64,000 nt of DNA from Hyphomonadaceae bacterium UBA5336 (lineage in GTDB: Bacteria > Pseudomonadota > Alphaproteobacteria > Caulobacterales > Hyphomonadaceae). How positions within the stretch are numbered: position 1 is the first letter of the stretch; each line of letters starts with the position of its first letter. Below the pieces are notes generated by a model that was not told the DNA's origin, did not search any database, and was given only the letters and a program-made list of their open reading frames with translations. This document shows, one piece after another, positions 16,964-25,550 of this stretch. The stretch covers positions 17,028-81,027 of the forward strand of contig DHQO01000024.1 in assembly GCA_002408125.1 (NCBI GenBank), written 5' to 3'. A program made the position numbers and the translations under genes.

Positions 16964-19180
16964 ATGACGATGAAGACCTGGATCGCCCCGAGCCTGACTG
17001 CGCTGGCGCTTGCCATGGCCGGCTGCGGCAGCAGCGACACCCCGGACACCGAGACCACTACATCTGAAGAGACTGCGCCGGCCGAAACGGCAGCAATCGA
17101 GACTTCCAGCCTGCCGGAAATCACGGTCACTGCCGAAGAGCTTGAGGGCAATCCCTTCCTGGCCGAGTGGGACACGCCCTATGGCGTGCCGCCCTTCGCC
17201 GAGATTTCCGACGATGACTATATGCCCGCGATCAAGCAGGGCATCCTGGAAGCGCGTGAGGGTGTCGCCGCCATCGCCGACAATCCCGACGCGCCGACCT
17301 TCGAGAACACCATCCTGCCACTGGAGATCGGCGGCGAGCTGGTCAACAAGGTCGCCTATACCTTCTCCAACATCACCAATACCGACACCAATGACACGCT
17401 GCGCGGGCTGGAGAGCGAAATCTGGCCGATGCTGACGCGCGAGACCGATGCGGTTTATCTCAACCCGGTGATCTTCGAACGCGTGAAGACGGTCCATGAC
17501 CAGCTCGACACGCTCGAGCTGGGCGAGCAGGAAAAGCGGCTGGTTGAACTCACCTATCGCGATTTCGAGCGCGCCGGCGCCGCACTCGATGCCGATACGA
17601 AGGCGCAGGTGGCCGATATCAACACCCAGATCTCAGGCCTGACGACCAAGTTCGGCCAGAACCTGCTCGCCTCGACCAAGGCCTTCCGCATGGAACTGAC
17701 CACGCCGGAAGACACTGCGGGCCTCTCGCAGGACTTCCTGGCCGGCATCCAGGTTGAAGGCGAGGACAAATGGGTGATCACGCTCGACCGCTCGGTCTAC
17801 GAGACCTTCATGACCCAGTCGGAAAACCGCGAGCTGCGGCGCCGCGCCTTTGACGGTTACCGCCTGCGCGCGTCGGAAGGCGAGTATGACAATGGCCCGG
17901 TGCTGATCGAGATCGCCCAGCTGCGCGCCAAGCGCGCCGAGCTGCTCGGCTATCGCAGTCACGCGGCCTATCAGCTGGAAACGCGCATGGCGAAGACGCC
18001 GGAAGAAGCCGAGGAGTTCCTCCTCAGCGTCTGGCGTCCGGGCATTGAGCGCGCCAGGGAAGAGCGCGCCGACATGCAGGCCATGGTCGGCGATGCCTTC
18101 ACGATCTCTGGCGAGGACTGGTGGCACTATGCCGAAAAGGTGCGCCAGGCGCGCTATGCCTTCGACGACAATGCGCTGAAGCCCTATTTCGAGCTGGGTG
18201 CGGTGCGCGACGGTGCCTTCGAGATGGCCAGCCGCCTGTTTCACGTCACATTCACGCCCGTGGAGGTCGAGGGCTGGAATCCGGTGGTGCAGAGCTTCGA
18301 GGTCACCGACGATGAGACCGGCGAGCTGCTCGGCCTGTTCATGGCCGACTATTTCGCCCGCGATTCCAAGCGCGGTGGCGCCTGGATGAGCACATATCGC
18401 TCGGCCAGCGACATTGAGGGCGAGCGGATCCGCCCGATCGTCACCAACAATCTCAACCTGACCAGGGCGCCCGAGGGCCAGCCCACACTGATGCGCTTTG
18501 ACGAGGTCGAGACGCTGTTCCACGAGTTTGGCCACGGCCTGCATGGCCTGCTCACGCAGATCGACTATTCCCGCTTCTCCGGCGTCGACGGGCCACGCGA
18601 CTATACCGAATTCCCGGCGCAGATCCTCGAGCACTGGGCCGGCCAGCCGCAAATGCTGGAGATCTATGCCCATCACTATGAGTCCGGCGAGGTGATCCCC
18701 ACCGAGCTGATCGACCGGATGAACGAGGCCTCGACCTTCAACCAGGGCTTCAAGACGACCGAATATATCGCCGCCTCGCTGCTGGATCTGTCCTGGCACA
18801 ACCTGACCTATGAAGAGGCGATGGAAATCACCGATGCCCGCGCCTTCGAGGAGCAGACGCTGCGCGACTATGGCCTGATCGAGGAGATCGAGCCGCGCTA
18901 CCGCTCGAACTATTTCAGCCACATCTTCGCGGGCGGCTATTCGGCCGGCTACTATGCCTATCTGTGGTCGGAAATCCTCGATGCGGACGGTTTCTACGCC
19001 TTCAAGGAAGCCGGCGACATCTTCGATCCGGAAACGGCTGCGCGCCTGAAGCACTGGGTGTACGAATCCGGCGGTCTGCTGCCGGCCGATCAGCTTTATC
19101 GCAATTTCCGCGGCAGCGATCCGAGCATCGATCCGCTGCTGGAAATCCGTGGCTTCAAGGAGCTGGAGAGCGAGGGCTAG
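16964..19180 (+). CDS. M3 family metallopeptidase (peptidyl-dipeptidase Dcp type), lipoprotein
   Basis: Protein of 738 residues. The signal ends in the lipobox AMAGC (C21), so the enzyme is exported and membrane-tethered. The zinc motif HEFGH is at 520-524, with E549 in DYTEFPAQ as the probable third ligand. This is the thermolysin-like M3 fold, cutting short peptides; the size matches Dcp/oligopeptidase A. ATG at 16964 follows GGAG by five bases. It is monocistronic, ending in a good intrinsic terminator at 19204-19234. Confidence 0.92.
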   Translation: MTMKTWIAPSLTALALAMAGCGSSDTPDTETTTSEETAPAETAAIETSSLPEITVTAEELEGNPFLAEWDTPYGVPPFAEISDDDYMPAIKQGILEAREGVAAIADNPDAPTFENTILPLEIGGELVNKVAYTFSNITNTDTNDTLRGLESEIWPMLTRETDAVYLNPVIFERVKTVHDQLDTLELGEQEKRLVELTYRDFERAGAALDADTKAQVADINTQISGLTTKFGQNLLASTKAFRMELTTPEDTAGLSQDFLAGIQVEGEDKWVITLDRSVYETFMTQSENRELRRRAFDGYRLRASEGEYDNGPVLIEIAQLRAKRAELLGYRSHAAYQLETRMAKTPEEAEEFLLSVWRPGIERAREERADMQAMVGDAFTISGEDWWHYAEKVRQARYAFDDNALKPYFELGAVRDGAFEMASRLFHVTFTPVEVEGWNPVVQSFEVTDDETGELLGLFMADYFARDSKRGGAWMSTYRSASDIEGERIRPIVTNNLNLTRAPEGQPTLMRFDEVETLFHEFGHGLHGLLTQIDYSRFSGVDGPRDYTEFPAQILEHWAGQPQMLEIYAHHYESGEVIPTELIDRMNEASTFNQGFKTTEYIAASLLDLSWHNLTYEEAMEITDARAFEEQTLRDYGLIEEIEPRYRSNYFSHIFAGGYSAGYYAYLWSEILDADGFYAFKEAGDIFDPETAARLKHWVYESGGLLPADQLYRNFRGSDPSIDPLLEIRGFKELESEG

Positions 19181-19203
19181 AAGCTCTTCGGCTCCACGAG
19201 GGG

Positions 19204-19234
19204 AAAGGGCCGGGCGGCATGTCCGGCCCTTTTT
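19204..19234 (+). terminator. rho-independent terminator after the M3 peptidase gene
   Basis: 9-bp stem AAGGGCCGG (19205-19213) with CCGGCCCTT (19223-19231), a 9-base loop, and a T run at 19230-19234. On the other strand an A run at 19204-19206 precedes the stem, so it may also serve the converging receiver gene. Confidence 0.85.
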
Positions 19235-19242
19235 CGTGGGCC

Positions 19243-19653
19243 TCAGGCCGCAGCTGGCGGGGGCCGGTGCGCGGCGATGGCATCAGCCACCTCGTCCATG
19301 AGTGCGAGTCGGCGCGGCGGTTTCTCGATCAGGGAATGGAAGCCGGCGGCCAGGGCTCGCGCCTTCATGTCGGGCGTGATGCAGCCGGTGATCATGATCG
19401 CCGGCGCGGTATAGCCGGCCTTGCGCAGGCGGGCGAGCAGCTCCATCCCGTCCATGTCGGGCATCTTGAAATCGATTAGAAAACAATCGGGGGCCTGTTC
19501 CAGACCTGCCTGGAGCGCATCCTCGGCATGCTCGAACGCCGCAACCTTGTAGCCGCGCGTGCGTAGCAGCAGGCACAGGGACTTGCGGACGGGCTCGCTG
19601 TCTTCGACCACGACCACTTCCTTTTTGAGAACTGATCCGGCCGACAAAGCCAT
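19243..19653 (-). CDS. single-domain response regulator (receiver only)
   Basis: Protein of 136 residues comprising one CheY-like receiver: acid pocket E17-D18, phosphoacceptor D61 in LIDFKMPDMDG, the Thr of MITG and the Lys of IEKP. It has no output domain. The ATG at 19653 begins just before the fold; an ATG 19 codons upstream is less likely. It sits 105 bases downstream of fixJ on the same strand. Stand-alone receivers next to fixLJ can be FixT-like inhibitors or phosphate sinks, and three cysteines are present, but this is inference. Confidence 0.8.
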   Translation of the reverse strand: MALSAGSVLKKEVVVVEDSEPVRKSLCLLLRTRGYKVAAFEHAEDALQAGLEQAPDCFLIDFKMPDMDGMELLARLRKAGYTAPAIMITGCITPDMKARALAAGFHSLIEKPPRRLALMDEVADAIAAHRPPPAAA

Positions 19654-19758
19654 CCGCGCGTCACCTCGAATCCCATTTCGTCGAGCTTCTAGATGCGGAG
19701 AAAGCGTCAAGGTGTCTGTACGTAGACTTCCGTAGGAGGCTGCGGAAGGCGCCGGGGA

Positions 19759-20376
19759 TCAGTCGAAGCCGAGCCCGCTGGCGAAGGCGAGGCGCAGGGC
19801 GGCCGACAGGCTGTCGACTTCCAGCTTCTGCATGACATGGGCGCGGTGGATCTCAACCGTGCGCGGGGAGATCGCGTAGCGTTCGGCAATCGCCTTGTTG
19901 GTGAGGCCTTCCACCAGGCCCTTGAGCACGTCGCGCTCGCGGTCTGTCAGGCTGGCCAGACGGCGATGGGCATCCTTCTCCAGCGCTTCGCGGGTGGAGC
20001 GTTCCTCGACACTGCCGAACGCGGCGTTCAGCGAATCCAGCAGCAGCGCCTTCTCATAGGGCTTTTCCACGAAATCGACCGCGCCGCCCTTCATGGCCTG
20101 CACGGCGACCGACACATCACCATGGCCGGTAAGCACGATCACCGGCATGGCGATGCCGCGTGAGTTGAGCTCGGCCAGTACGCCAAGGCCGTCCATGCGC
20201 GGCATCTGCACGTCGAGCAGGATGCAGCCCGGTTCGGCCTCGGCAGCCACTTCCAGGAAGGCCACGCCGTCGGGATAGGTCTGCACGCGATAGCCCGCCG
20301 CGCGCAGCATGAAGCTGGCTGAATGGCGGATCGCTTCATCGTCATCGACCAGATGAATAAGGGGGCGGTCAGTCAT
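19759..20376 (-). CDS. fixJ: FixJ-type response regulator
   Basis: Protein of 205 residues. The N-terminal receiver has D55 in ILLDVQMPRMDG and the FixJ-family VILTGHGDVSVAVQAMKGGAVDFVEKPY. The C-terminal LuxR-type helix-turn-helix is LTDRERDVLKGLVEGLTNKAIAE. It should be phosphorylated by the adjacent FixL and activate low-oxygen genes. Its ATG at 20376 lies inside the last codons of fixL (8-bp overlap), so the two are coupled. The ATG was chosen at MTDRPLIH, the usual start of the fold. Confidence 0.92.
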   Translation of the reverse strand: MTDRPLIHLVDDDEAIRHSASFMLRAAGYRVQTYPDGVAFLEVAAEAEPGCILLDVQMPRMDGLGVLAELNSRGIAMPVIVLTGHGDVSVAVQAMKGGAVDFVEKPYEKALLLDSLNAAFGSVEERSTREALEKDAHRRLASLTDRERDVLKGLVEGLTNKAIAERYAISPRTVEIHRAHVMQKLEVDSLSAALRLAFASGLGFD

Positions 20377-21532
20377 GGTCCGTCTCCAACTCGGCGACAG
20401 GTAGTGTGAAGCAGAAGCAGGCGCCGTCTCCGCCCAGCGATTTGACATGGATCGCGCCGCCATGGGCCTCGATGATGGTCTGGCAGATCGACAGGCCGAG
20501 GCCCATGCCTGTGGTCTTCGTGCTCGTGAAGGGCTTGAACAGCTGGGCGGCGACCTCCGGCTCTATGCCCGGGCCATTGTCGCAGATATCGACCGCGAGC
20601 ATGCCGGCTTCCTCGCCCGGCATGGCACGCACGCGCACCTCGGCATCCTCGCGCCCCGACAGGGCCTCGAAGGCGTTGCGCAGGAGATTGATCACCACCT
20701 GCTGGATCTGGATGGGATCTGCGCTGATGGCATCCACGTCATCGGCGATCTGCACGCGCACTTTCACTGCCTCGCTATTGGTGCCGATTCGCGCGAGCGA
20801 AACCGCATCCTCCAGCAGGGGCGCGAGCGGCGCGGCGCGGCGCGAGATTTCCCCGCGCGAGACGAAATCGCGCAGCTTGCGGACGATCTGCCCGGCGCGC
20901 ACCGACTGCCTGGCGCCCTCGTCCAGGGCTTCCGCCAGCATCGAGAGCGAATCGGCATCGGGCGTATCGAGCAGGTCGCGCCCGGCTTCGAGATAGTTGG
21001 CGATGGCCGTCAGGGGCTGGTTCAGCTCATGGGCGAGCGCCGAGGCCATTGTGCCGACCGCGCTGAGGCGGGAGAAGTGCACCAGTTCGGCCTGCATCTC
21101 GCGCATGCGCAGCTCGGCCTGCTGCTTCTCCGACAGGTCGCGCAGGAAGCCAGTATAGATCGAGCGGCCATCAATCTTGGCCTCGCCGATCTTCAGGTCG
21201 ATGGGAAACTCGGTGCCATTGGCGCGCTTGGCCATGACGACCCGGCCGACGCCGATGATGTGCGCCTTCCCGGTGCGGCGGTAATTATCCATGTACTGGT
21301 CGTGATGAACCGCGTCGTGACGCGTCATCAGCTCAGAGACATGCTTGCCGACGATTTCCTCGTTGGTGTAGCCGAACAGATCCCGCGCGGCGCGGCTGAA
21401 CTGAAGGATCTGGCCTTCCTCGTTGATAATGACCATGCCGTCCGGCACCGACTCAAGGACGGACTCCAAATGAAGCTGGAGGGCCTCCAGCGTCTGCATC
21501 GCGTCTGGTGAGTTGTGCTGCTCGCCCGTCAT
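20369..21532 (-). CDS. fixL: FixL oxygen-sensor histidine kinase with heme PAS domain
   Basis: Protein of 387 residues. The PAS domain spans about 18-135 and carries the FixL heme signature AHIIGVGR: H91 corresponds to the proximal heme ligand and R97 to the arginine that contacts bound oxygen in Bradyrhizobium FixL. The kinase core follows: HisKA with H168 in SALAHELNQP, and the HATPase with NLLRNAFEAL, DNGPGIE and GMGLGLSI. No membrane segments, so it is a soluble sensor. In low oxygen it would phosphorylate FixJ. It is first in the fixLJ operon. Confidence 0.93.
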   Translation of the reverse strand: MTGEQHNSPDAMQTLEALQLHLESVLESVPDGMVIINEEGQILQFSRAARDLFGYTNEEIVGKHVSELMTRHDAVHHDQYMDNYRRTGKAHIIGVGRVVMAKRANGTEFPIDLKIGEAKIDGRSIYTGFLRDLSEKQQAELRMREMQAELVHFSRLSAVGTMASALAHELNQPLTAIANYLEAGRDLLDTPDADSLSMLAEALDEGARQSVRAGQIVRKLRDFVSRGEISRRAAPLAPLLEDAVSLARIGTNSEAVKVRVQIADDVDAISADPIQIQQVVINLLRNAFEALSGREDAEVRVRAMPGEEAGMLAVDICDNGPGIEPEVAAQLFKPFTSTKTTGMGLGLSICQTIIEAHGGAIHVKSLGGDGACFCFTLPVAELETDHD

Positions 21533-21601
21533 ACCGCCTGATTCCGCTCGTGAAGCGAAATGCTATCGCCGCAGTCAGGCCTAGGAAAGGTGAATTCGGA
21601 A

Positions 21602-21883
21602 CTATAGTGCGCGCAAACGCGCAGGGCGTTGCGTCGCAGCACGCCGGCGCGCTGCGATCATGTGCGCTGCGGTGCCAATCAGGACCGCCGCGCCGACCAG
21701 TGCCAGGCCACAGCCCCAGCAGTGTCCGTCCACCGCCAGGAAACCGGCATCGTGCGCCGCACTTGCTGCAGGACGGCACCAGTAGGCGGCGAAGGGATCG
21801 CTGGTCCGGGTGTGGTGCATGGCCTTGGCCGTGCCGGCGAGGAAGGCCGCCGCGCCCAGGATCAGTGTGGTCATGGATTTCAT
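21602..21883 (-). CDS. small membrane protein of unknown function
   Basis: Protein of 93 residues. An N-terminal hydrophobic segment (MTTLILGAAAFLAGTAKA) looks like a signal peptide or membrane anchor. A short loop containing WCRPAASAAHD and GHCWGC leads to a second hydrophobic segment (ALVGAAVLIGTAAHMIAA) and a basic tail. Three cysteines and several histidines cluster in the loop. ATG at 21883 has GGAG eight bases upstream. It lies between fixL and the divergent cco operon, which hints at a link to respiration or metal handling, but I do not recognise it. Confidence 0.6.
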   Translation of the reverse strand: MKSMTTLILGAAAFLAGTAKAMHHTRTSDPFAAYWCRPAASAAHDAGFLAVDGHCWGCGLALVGAAVLIGTAAHMIAARRRAATQRPARLRAL

Positions 21884-22015
21884 GGCTTCGCTCCACTCGG
21901 CGTTTGACCCTTACTGCCTCGCCCGCGGGCGGCTCGCTATAGGGAGTATTGCGTATTCAAGCGTCTGGGGGCGGGGAGTAGGTCTGCGGCACGATCAGGA
22001 AAGGGGTGCTTTGCC

Positions 22016-23686
22016 GTGACCGCTATCGCTTCACCACCAGCCCGCTCGAACACCAGTATCCTCACTGTCGGGGGGCTTCTCGCTGCCGTGTTCCTGTGGT
22101 CGCTGTTTACCGTCAGCCAGACCTCCGACATCTTGATGAACGTCCATGCCTGGATGTTTGTCATCCTTACGGGGATCGGCCTTGCCGCACTGCTCATCTG
22201 GGGCGGCTCGGTCCAGGACCGCAATGTTTTCGACCAGACCAAATATGAGGACACCGTCGTCAAGTTCGGCGTGGCCGCCTCCATGTTCTGGGGCCTTGTC
22301 GGCTTCCTCGTGGGCATCGTCATCGCCCTGCAGCTGACCTGGCCGAATCTTTTCTACTTTCCCGAGATTGGCTGGCTGAACTTCGGACGCCTGCGCCCGC
22401 TGCACACCAGCGCGGTGATCTTTGCGTTCGGCGGCAACGTCCTTATCGCCACCAGCTTCTATGTCGTCCAGCGCACCTGCCGCACGCGGCTCGCTGGCGG
22501 CATGTGGCCCTGGTTCGTGTTCTGGGGCTACCAGCTCTTCATCGCCATCGCCGCAACCGGCTATGTGATCGGGGTGACCCAGTCCAAGGAGTATGCCGAG
22601 CCGGAATGGTATGCCGACCTCTGGCTGACCATTGTCTGGGTGGCCTATCTGCTGGTCTTCCTGGGCACGATCTGGAAGCGCAAGGAGCCGCATATCTATG
22701 TGGCCAACTGGTTCTATCTCTCTTTCATCGTGACTATCGCGATGCTGCACATCGTCAACAATCTCTCGATGCCGGTGAGCTGGACGGGAACCCGCTCCTA
22801 TTCGATCTATTCCGGCGTGCAGGATGCGCTGACCCAGTGGTGGTACGGCCACAATGCCGTGGGCTTTTTCCTGACCACCGGCTTCCTGGCGATCATGTAC
22901 TATTTCATTCCCAAGCGCGCGAACCGGCCGGTCTATTCCTACCGCCTGTCCATCGTGCACTTCTGGTCACTGATCTTCATCTATATCTGGGCCGGCCCGC
23001 ACCACTTGCACTACACGGCGCTGCCGCAATGGGCGCAGACCCTGGGCATGACGTTCAGTGTGATGCTGTGGATGCCGAGCTGGGGCGGTATGATCAATGG
23101 CGTGATGACCCTGTCGGGCGCGTGGGACAAGCTGCGCACCGACCCGGTGATCCGGATGATGATCGTGTCGCTGGCCTTCTATGGCATGAGCACGTTTGAA
23201 GGCCCGCTGATGAGCGTGCGCGCGGTCAACGCCCTGTCGCACTATACCGAGTGGGGCATCGGCCACGTCCATTCCGGCGCGCTCGGATGGGTCGGCTTCA
23301 TCTCCTTCGGCGCGCTCTACTGCCTGACGCCCTGGCTGTGGAAGCGCCCGGGCCTCTACTCGATCCGCCTGGTCGAATGGCACTTCTGGGTCGCGACCAT
23401 CGGCATCCTCTTCTACATGATCTCCATGTGGTTCGCGGGCATCATGGAGGGCCTGATGTGGCGTGCCTACAATGAGTACGGCTTCCTCGAATACAGCTTC
23501 GTTGAGACCGTCGAGGCCAAGCATATCAGCTATATCATCCGGATGCTGGGCGGCCTGATGTACTTCTCCGGCGCGGCGATCATGGCCTATAATCTGGTGC
23601 GTACCGCACTCGGCCATACCGCATCCCAATCCGACAATCTGGCAGCGGAATCCCGGCCCTCGGCTGCGCCCGCTCTGGCTGAATAG
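22016..23686 (+). CDS. ccoN: cbb3-type cytochrome c oxidase subunit I
   Basis: Protein of 556 residues, the catalytic heme-copper subunit. It has about twelve membrane segments; heme and CuB histidines appear in RPLHTSAVIF, WYGHNAVGFFLT, GPHHLHYTALPQW and HYTEWGIGHVHSGALGW. It reduces oxygen to water with high affinity and pumps protons. The start is a GTG preceded by AGGAAAGG; the first downstream ATG would remove part of the first membrane helix. It is the first gene of ccoNOQP-GHIS. No TTGAT-N4-ATCAA FNR/FixK box could be found in 21884-22015. Confidence 0.97.
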   Translation: MTAIASPPARSNTSILTVGGLLAAVFLWSLFTVSQTSDILMNVHAWMFVILTGIGLAALLIWGGSVQDRNVFDQTKYEDTVVKFGVAASMFWGLVGFLVGIVIALQLTWPNLFYFPEIGWLNFGRLRPLHTSAVIFAFGGNVLIATSFYVVQRTCRTRLAGGMWPWFVFWGYQLFIAIAATGYVIGVTQSKEYAEPEWYADLWLTIVWVAYLLVFLGTIWKRKEPHIYVANWFYLSFIVTIAMLHIVNNLSMPVSWTGTRSYSIYSGVQDALTQWWYGHNAVGFFLTTGFLAIMYYFIPKRANRPVYSYRLSIVHFWSLIFIYIWAGPHHLHYTALPQWAQTLGMTFSVMLWMPSWGGMINGVMTLSGAWDKLRTDPVIRMMIVSLAFYGMSTFEGPLMSVRAVNALSHYTEWGIGHVHSGALGWVGFISFGALYCLTPWLWKRPGLYSIRLVEWHFWVATIGILFYMISMWFAGIMEGLMWRAYNEYGFLEYSFVETVEAKHISYIIRMLGGLMYFSGAAIMAYNLVRTALGHTASQSDNLAAESRPSAAPALAE

Positions 23687-23698
23687 GGAGTTAGACCG

Positions 23699-24466
23699 AT
23701 GGGACTGATGAACAATCACGGCATTCTGGAACGCCACTCCCTATTGCTGACCGTGGCCATCCTCGTGGTGGTCTCGATCGGCGGGATCATCCAGATGGTG
23801 CCGCTCTTCTATATGGAGAACACCATCGAGAAGGTGGACGGCATGCGGCCCTATACGCCGCTGGAGCTTGCCGGCCGGGACATCTATATCCGTGAGGGCT
23901 GCTATGTCTGTCACTCGCAGATGGTGCGCCCGTTGCGCGACGAGGTCGAGCGCTATGGCCACTACTCGCTGGCCGCGGAGTCGATGTACGACCACCCGTT
24001 CCAGTGGGGCTCGAAGCGCACCGGGCCGGACCTTGCCCGCGTCGGCGGCAAGTATTCCGTCGAGTGGCAGGTCGACCACCTGGTTGATCCCCGCTCGGTG
24101 GTGCCGGAATCGGTGATGCCGCCCTATGCCTTCCTGCTGGGCAATGAGCTGCGCTTTCACGACATCGCGGACAAGCTGACGGCCCAGTCCATGGTCGGTG
24201 TGCCCTACACCAGCGAGATGATCGAGAATGCGGCGGCCGACCTCATCGCGCAGGTCGATCCGGACGCCGATTATGACGCCCAGGACGCGCTGCTCGCGCG
24301 CTACACCGAAGCCTCCGGCCGCGAGGGCACCATCCTGGTGCGCGACTATGACGGCGACCCGGACCGGATCACCGAAATGGACGCCCTAGTGGCCTATCTC
24401 CAGATGACCGGCACCCTCGTGGACTTCTCCGTCTACGAAGCCGACGACCTGATGAACCGGCGCTAG
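23699..24466 (+). CDS. ccoO: cbb3-type cytochrome c oxidase subunit II (mono-heme cytochrome c)
   Basis: Protein of 255 residues. It has one N-terminal membrane anchor (SLLLTVAILVVVSIGGIIQMVPLF) and a periplasmic cytochrome c domain with heme motif CYVCH (C68, C71, H72) followed by SQMVRPLRDEVERYG. It transfers electrons from CcoP to the CcoN active site. It starts 12 bases after ccoN. Confidence 0.97.
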   Translation: MGLMNNHGILERHSLLLTVAILVVVSIGGIIQMVPLFYMENTIEKVDGMRPYTPLELAGRDIYIREGCYVCHSQMVRPLRDEVERYGHYSLAAESMYDHPFQWGSKRTGPDLARVGGKYSVEWQVDHLVDPRSVVPESVMPPYAFLLGNELRFHDIADKLTAQSMVGVPYTSEMIENAAADLIAQVDPDADYDAQDALLARYTEASGREGTILVRDYDGDPDRITEMDALVAYLQMTGTLVDFSVYEADDLMNRR

Positions 24467-24479
24467 GGGAGGGCGACAG

Positions 24480-24641
24480 ATGTACGAGTTCTTCTCAAGC
24501 TTCGCCCAGACCGGCGGTCTGATCTACTTCGTGGCCTGTTTCGCAGGGGCGCTCGCCTATGCGCTCTGGCCCCGCAACCAGGAAACCTTTGACAGGGCAG
24601 CTCACATGCCCCTTTCCGACAAGGAGCCCGGCGATGAGTGA
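24480..24641 (+). CDS. ccoQ: cbb3-type oxidase subunit CcoQ
   Basis: Protein of 53 residues. It has one membrane segment (GGLIYFVACFAGALAYALW) followed by PRNQETFDRAAHMPL, the usual CcoQ pattern of one helix then a WPxN(R)xxF basic stretch. It stabilises the assembled oxidase. ATG at 24480 has a GGAGGG Shine-Dalgarno. Its stop overlaps the ccoP start (24634). Confidence 0.93.
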   Translation: MYEFFSSFAQTGGLIYFVACFAGALAYALWPRNQETFDRAAHMPLSDKEPGDE

Positions 24642-25518
24642 TCATGAGCGGGATATCGACCAGCACTCCGGCACCGAGACCACGGGCCATGAGTGGGATG
24701 GAATCAAGGAACTGAACACGCCGCTGCCGCGCTGGTGGCTGATCACCTGGTATGTCACGATTGCGTGGGCGATTGTCTACATGATCCTGATGCCGGCCAT
24801 TCCGGCCCTGCCGGGCCTGGGCACCAATACGCCCGGCGTGCGCGGCCAGTCCGACCGGGTGAATGTGGCCGCGTCCATCGACCAGCTGCACACCGCCCGC
24901 CAGGAAGACGCTGCCCGCTTGCTCGGCGCCTCGCTGCAGCAGATCGAGACCGATCGCGACCTGCAGCAGTTCGCCATGGCCATGGGCGAGTCCGCCTTCG
25001 GGGACAATTGTGCCACCTGTCACGGTGCGGGCGGGCGCGGCGCCAGGGGCTATCCGGTGCTGGCTGACGATGTCTGGCTGTGGACCGGCACGCTCGACGG
25101 GATCGAACAGACCATCCGTCACGGCATCCGCCATGAGGAAGACCCCGACACGCGCTTCTCGGCCATGCCGGCCTTTGGCCAGATGGGCATGCTCGATCGT
25201 CACCAGATTGATGATGTGACGGAATATGTCGTCTCGCTGACAGCTGAGGAGTTCGATGCCGAGGCCGCCGTACGCGGGGCCGAGGTGTTCGAGCTGCAAT
25301 GCGCAAGCTGCCACGCCAGCGATGCCACGGGTATGCGCGATGTCGGGGCGCCGAACCTCACTGATGCCGACTGGCTCTATGGCGGCGACCGCGACACGAT
25401 CTACGCCACCGTCTTCAACGCCCGCAACTCGCACATGCCGGCCTGGGGCGACCGTCTCGACGACGCCACCATCAAGGCGCTGGCCGTGTACGTCCACTCC
25501 CTGGGCGGCGGCGAATAG
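24634..25518 (+). CDS. ccoP: cbb3-type cytochrome c oxidase subunit III (di-heme cytochrome c)
   Basis: Protein of 294 residues. The short N-terminus with EWDGIKELNTPLPRWW is the standard CcoP signature and leads into one membrane helix. Two cytochrome c domains follow, with heme motifs CATCH and CASCH; Met ligands are likely in AMPAFG and HMPAWG. It accepts electrons from soluble or bc1-linked cytochrome c. The start at MSDHERDID overlaps the end of ccoQ by eight bases. Confidence 0.96.
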   Translation: MSDHERDIDQHSGTETTGHEWDGIKELNTPLPRWWLITWYVTIAWAIVYMILMPAIPALPGLGTNTPGVRGQSDRVNVAASIDQLHTARQEDAARLLGASLQQIETDRDLQQFAMAMGESAFGDNCATCHGAGGRGARGYPVLADDVWLWTGTLDGIEQTIRHGIRHEEDPDTRFSAMPAFGQMGMLDRHQIDDVTEYVVSLTAEEFDAEAAVRGAEVFELQCASCHASDATGMRDVGAPNLTDADWLYGGDRDTIYATVFNARNSHMPAWGDRLDDATIKALAVYVHSLGGGE

Positions 25519-25550
25519 CCGGCCCTCGCGACGCGTAAGGACCAGATACC

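Noticed and set aside
21948..21961. TTGCGTATTCAA as an FNR/FixK site for ccoN
   Set aside because: The half-sites are two bases too close and lack the A/T and T/A at the key positions of TTGAT-N4-ATCAA.
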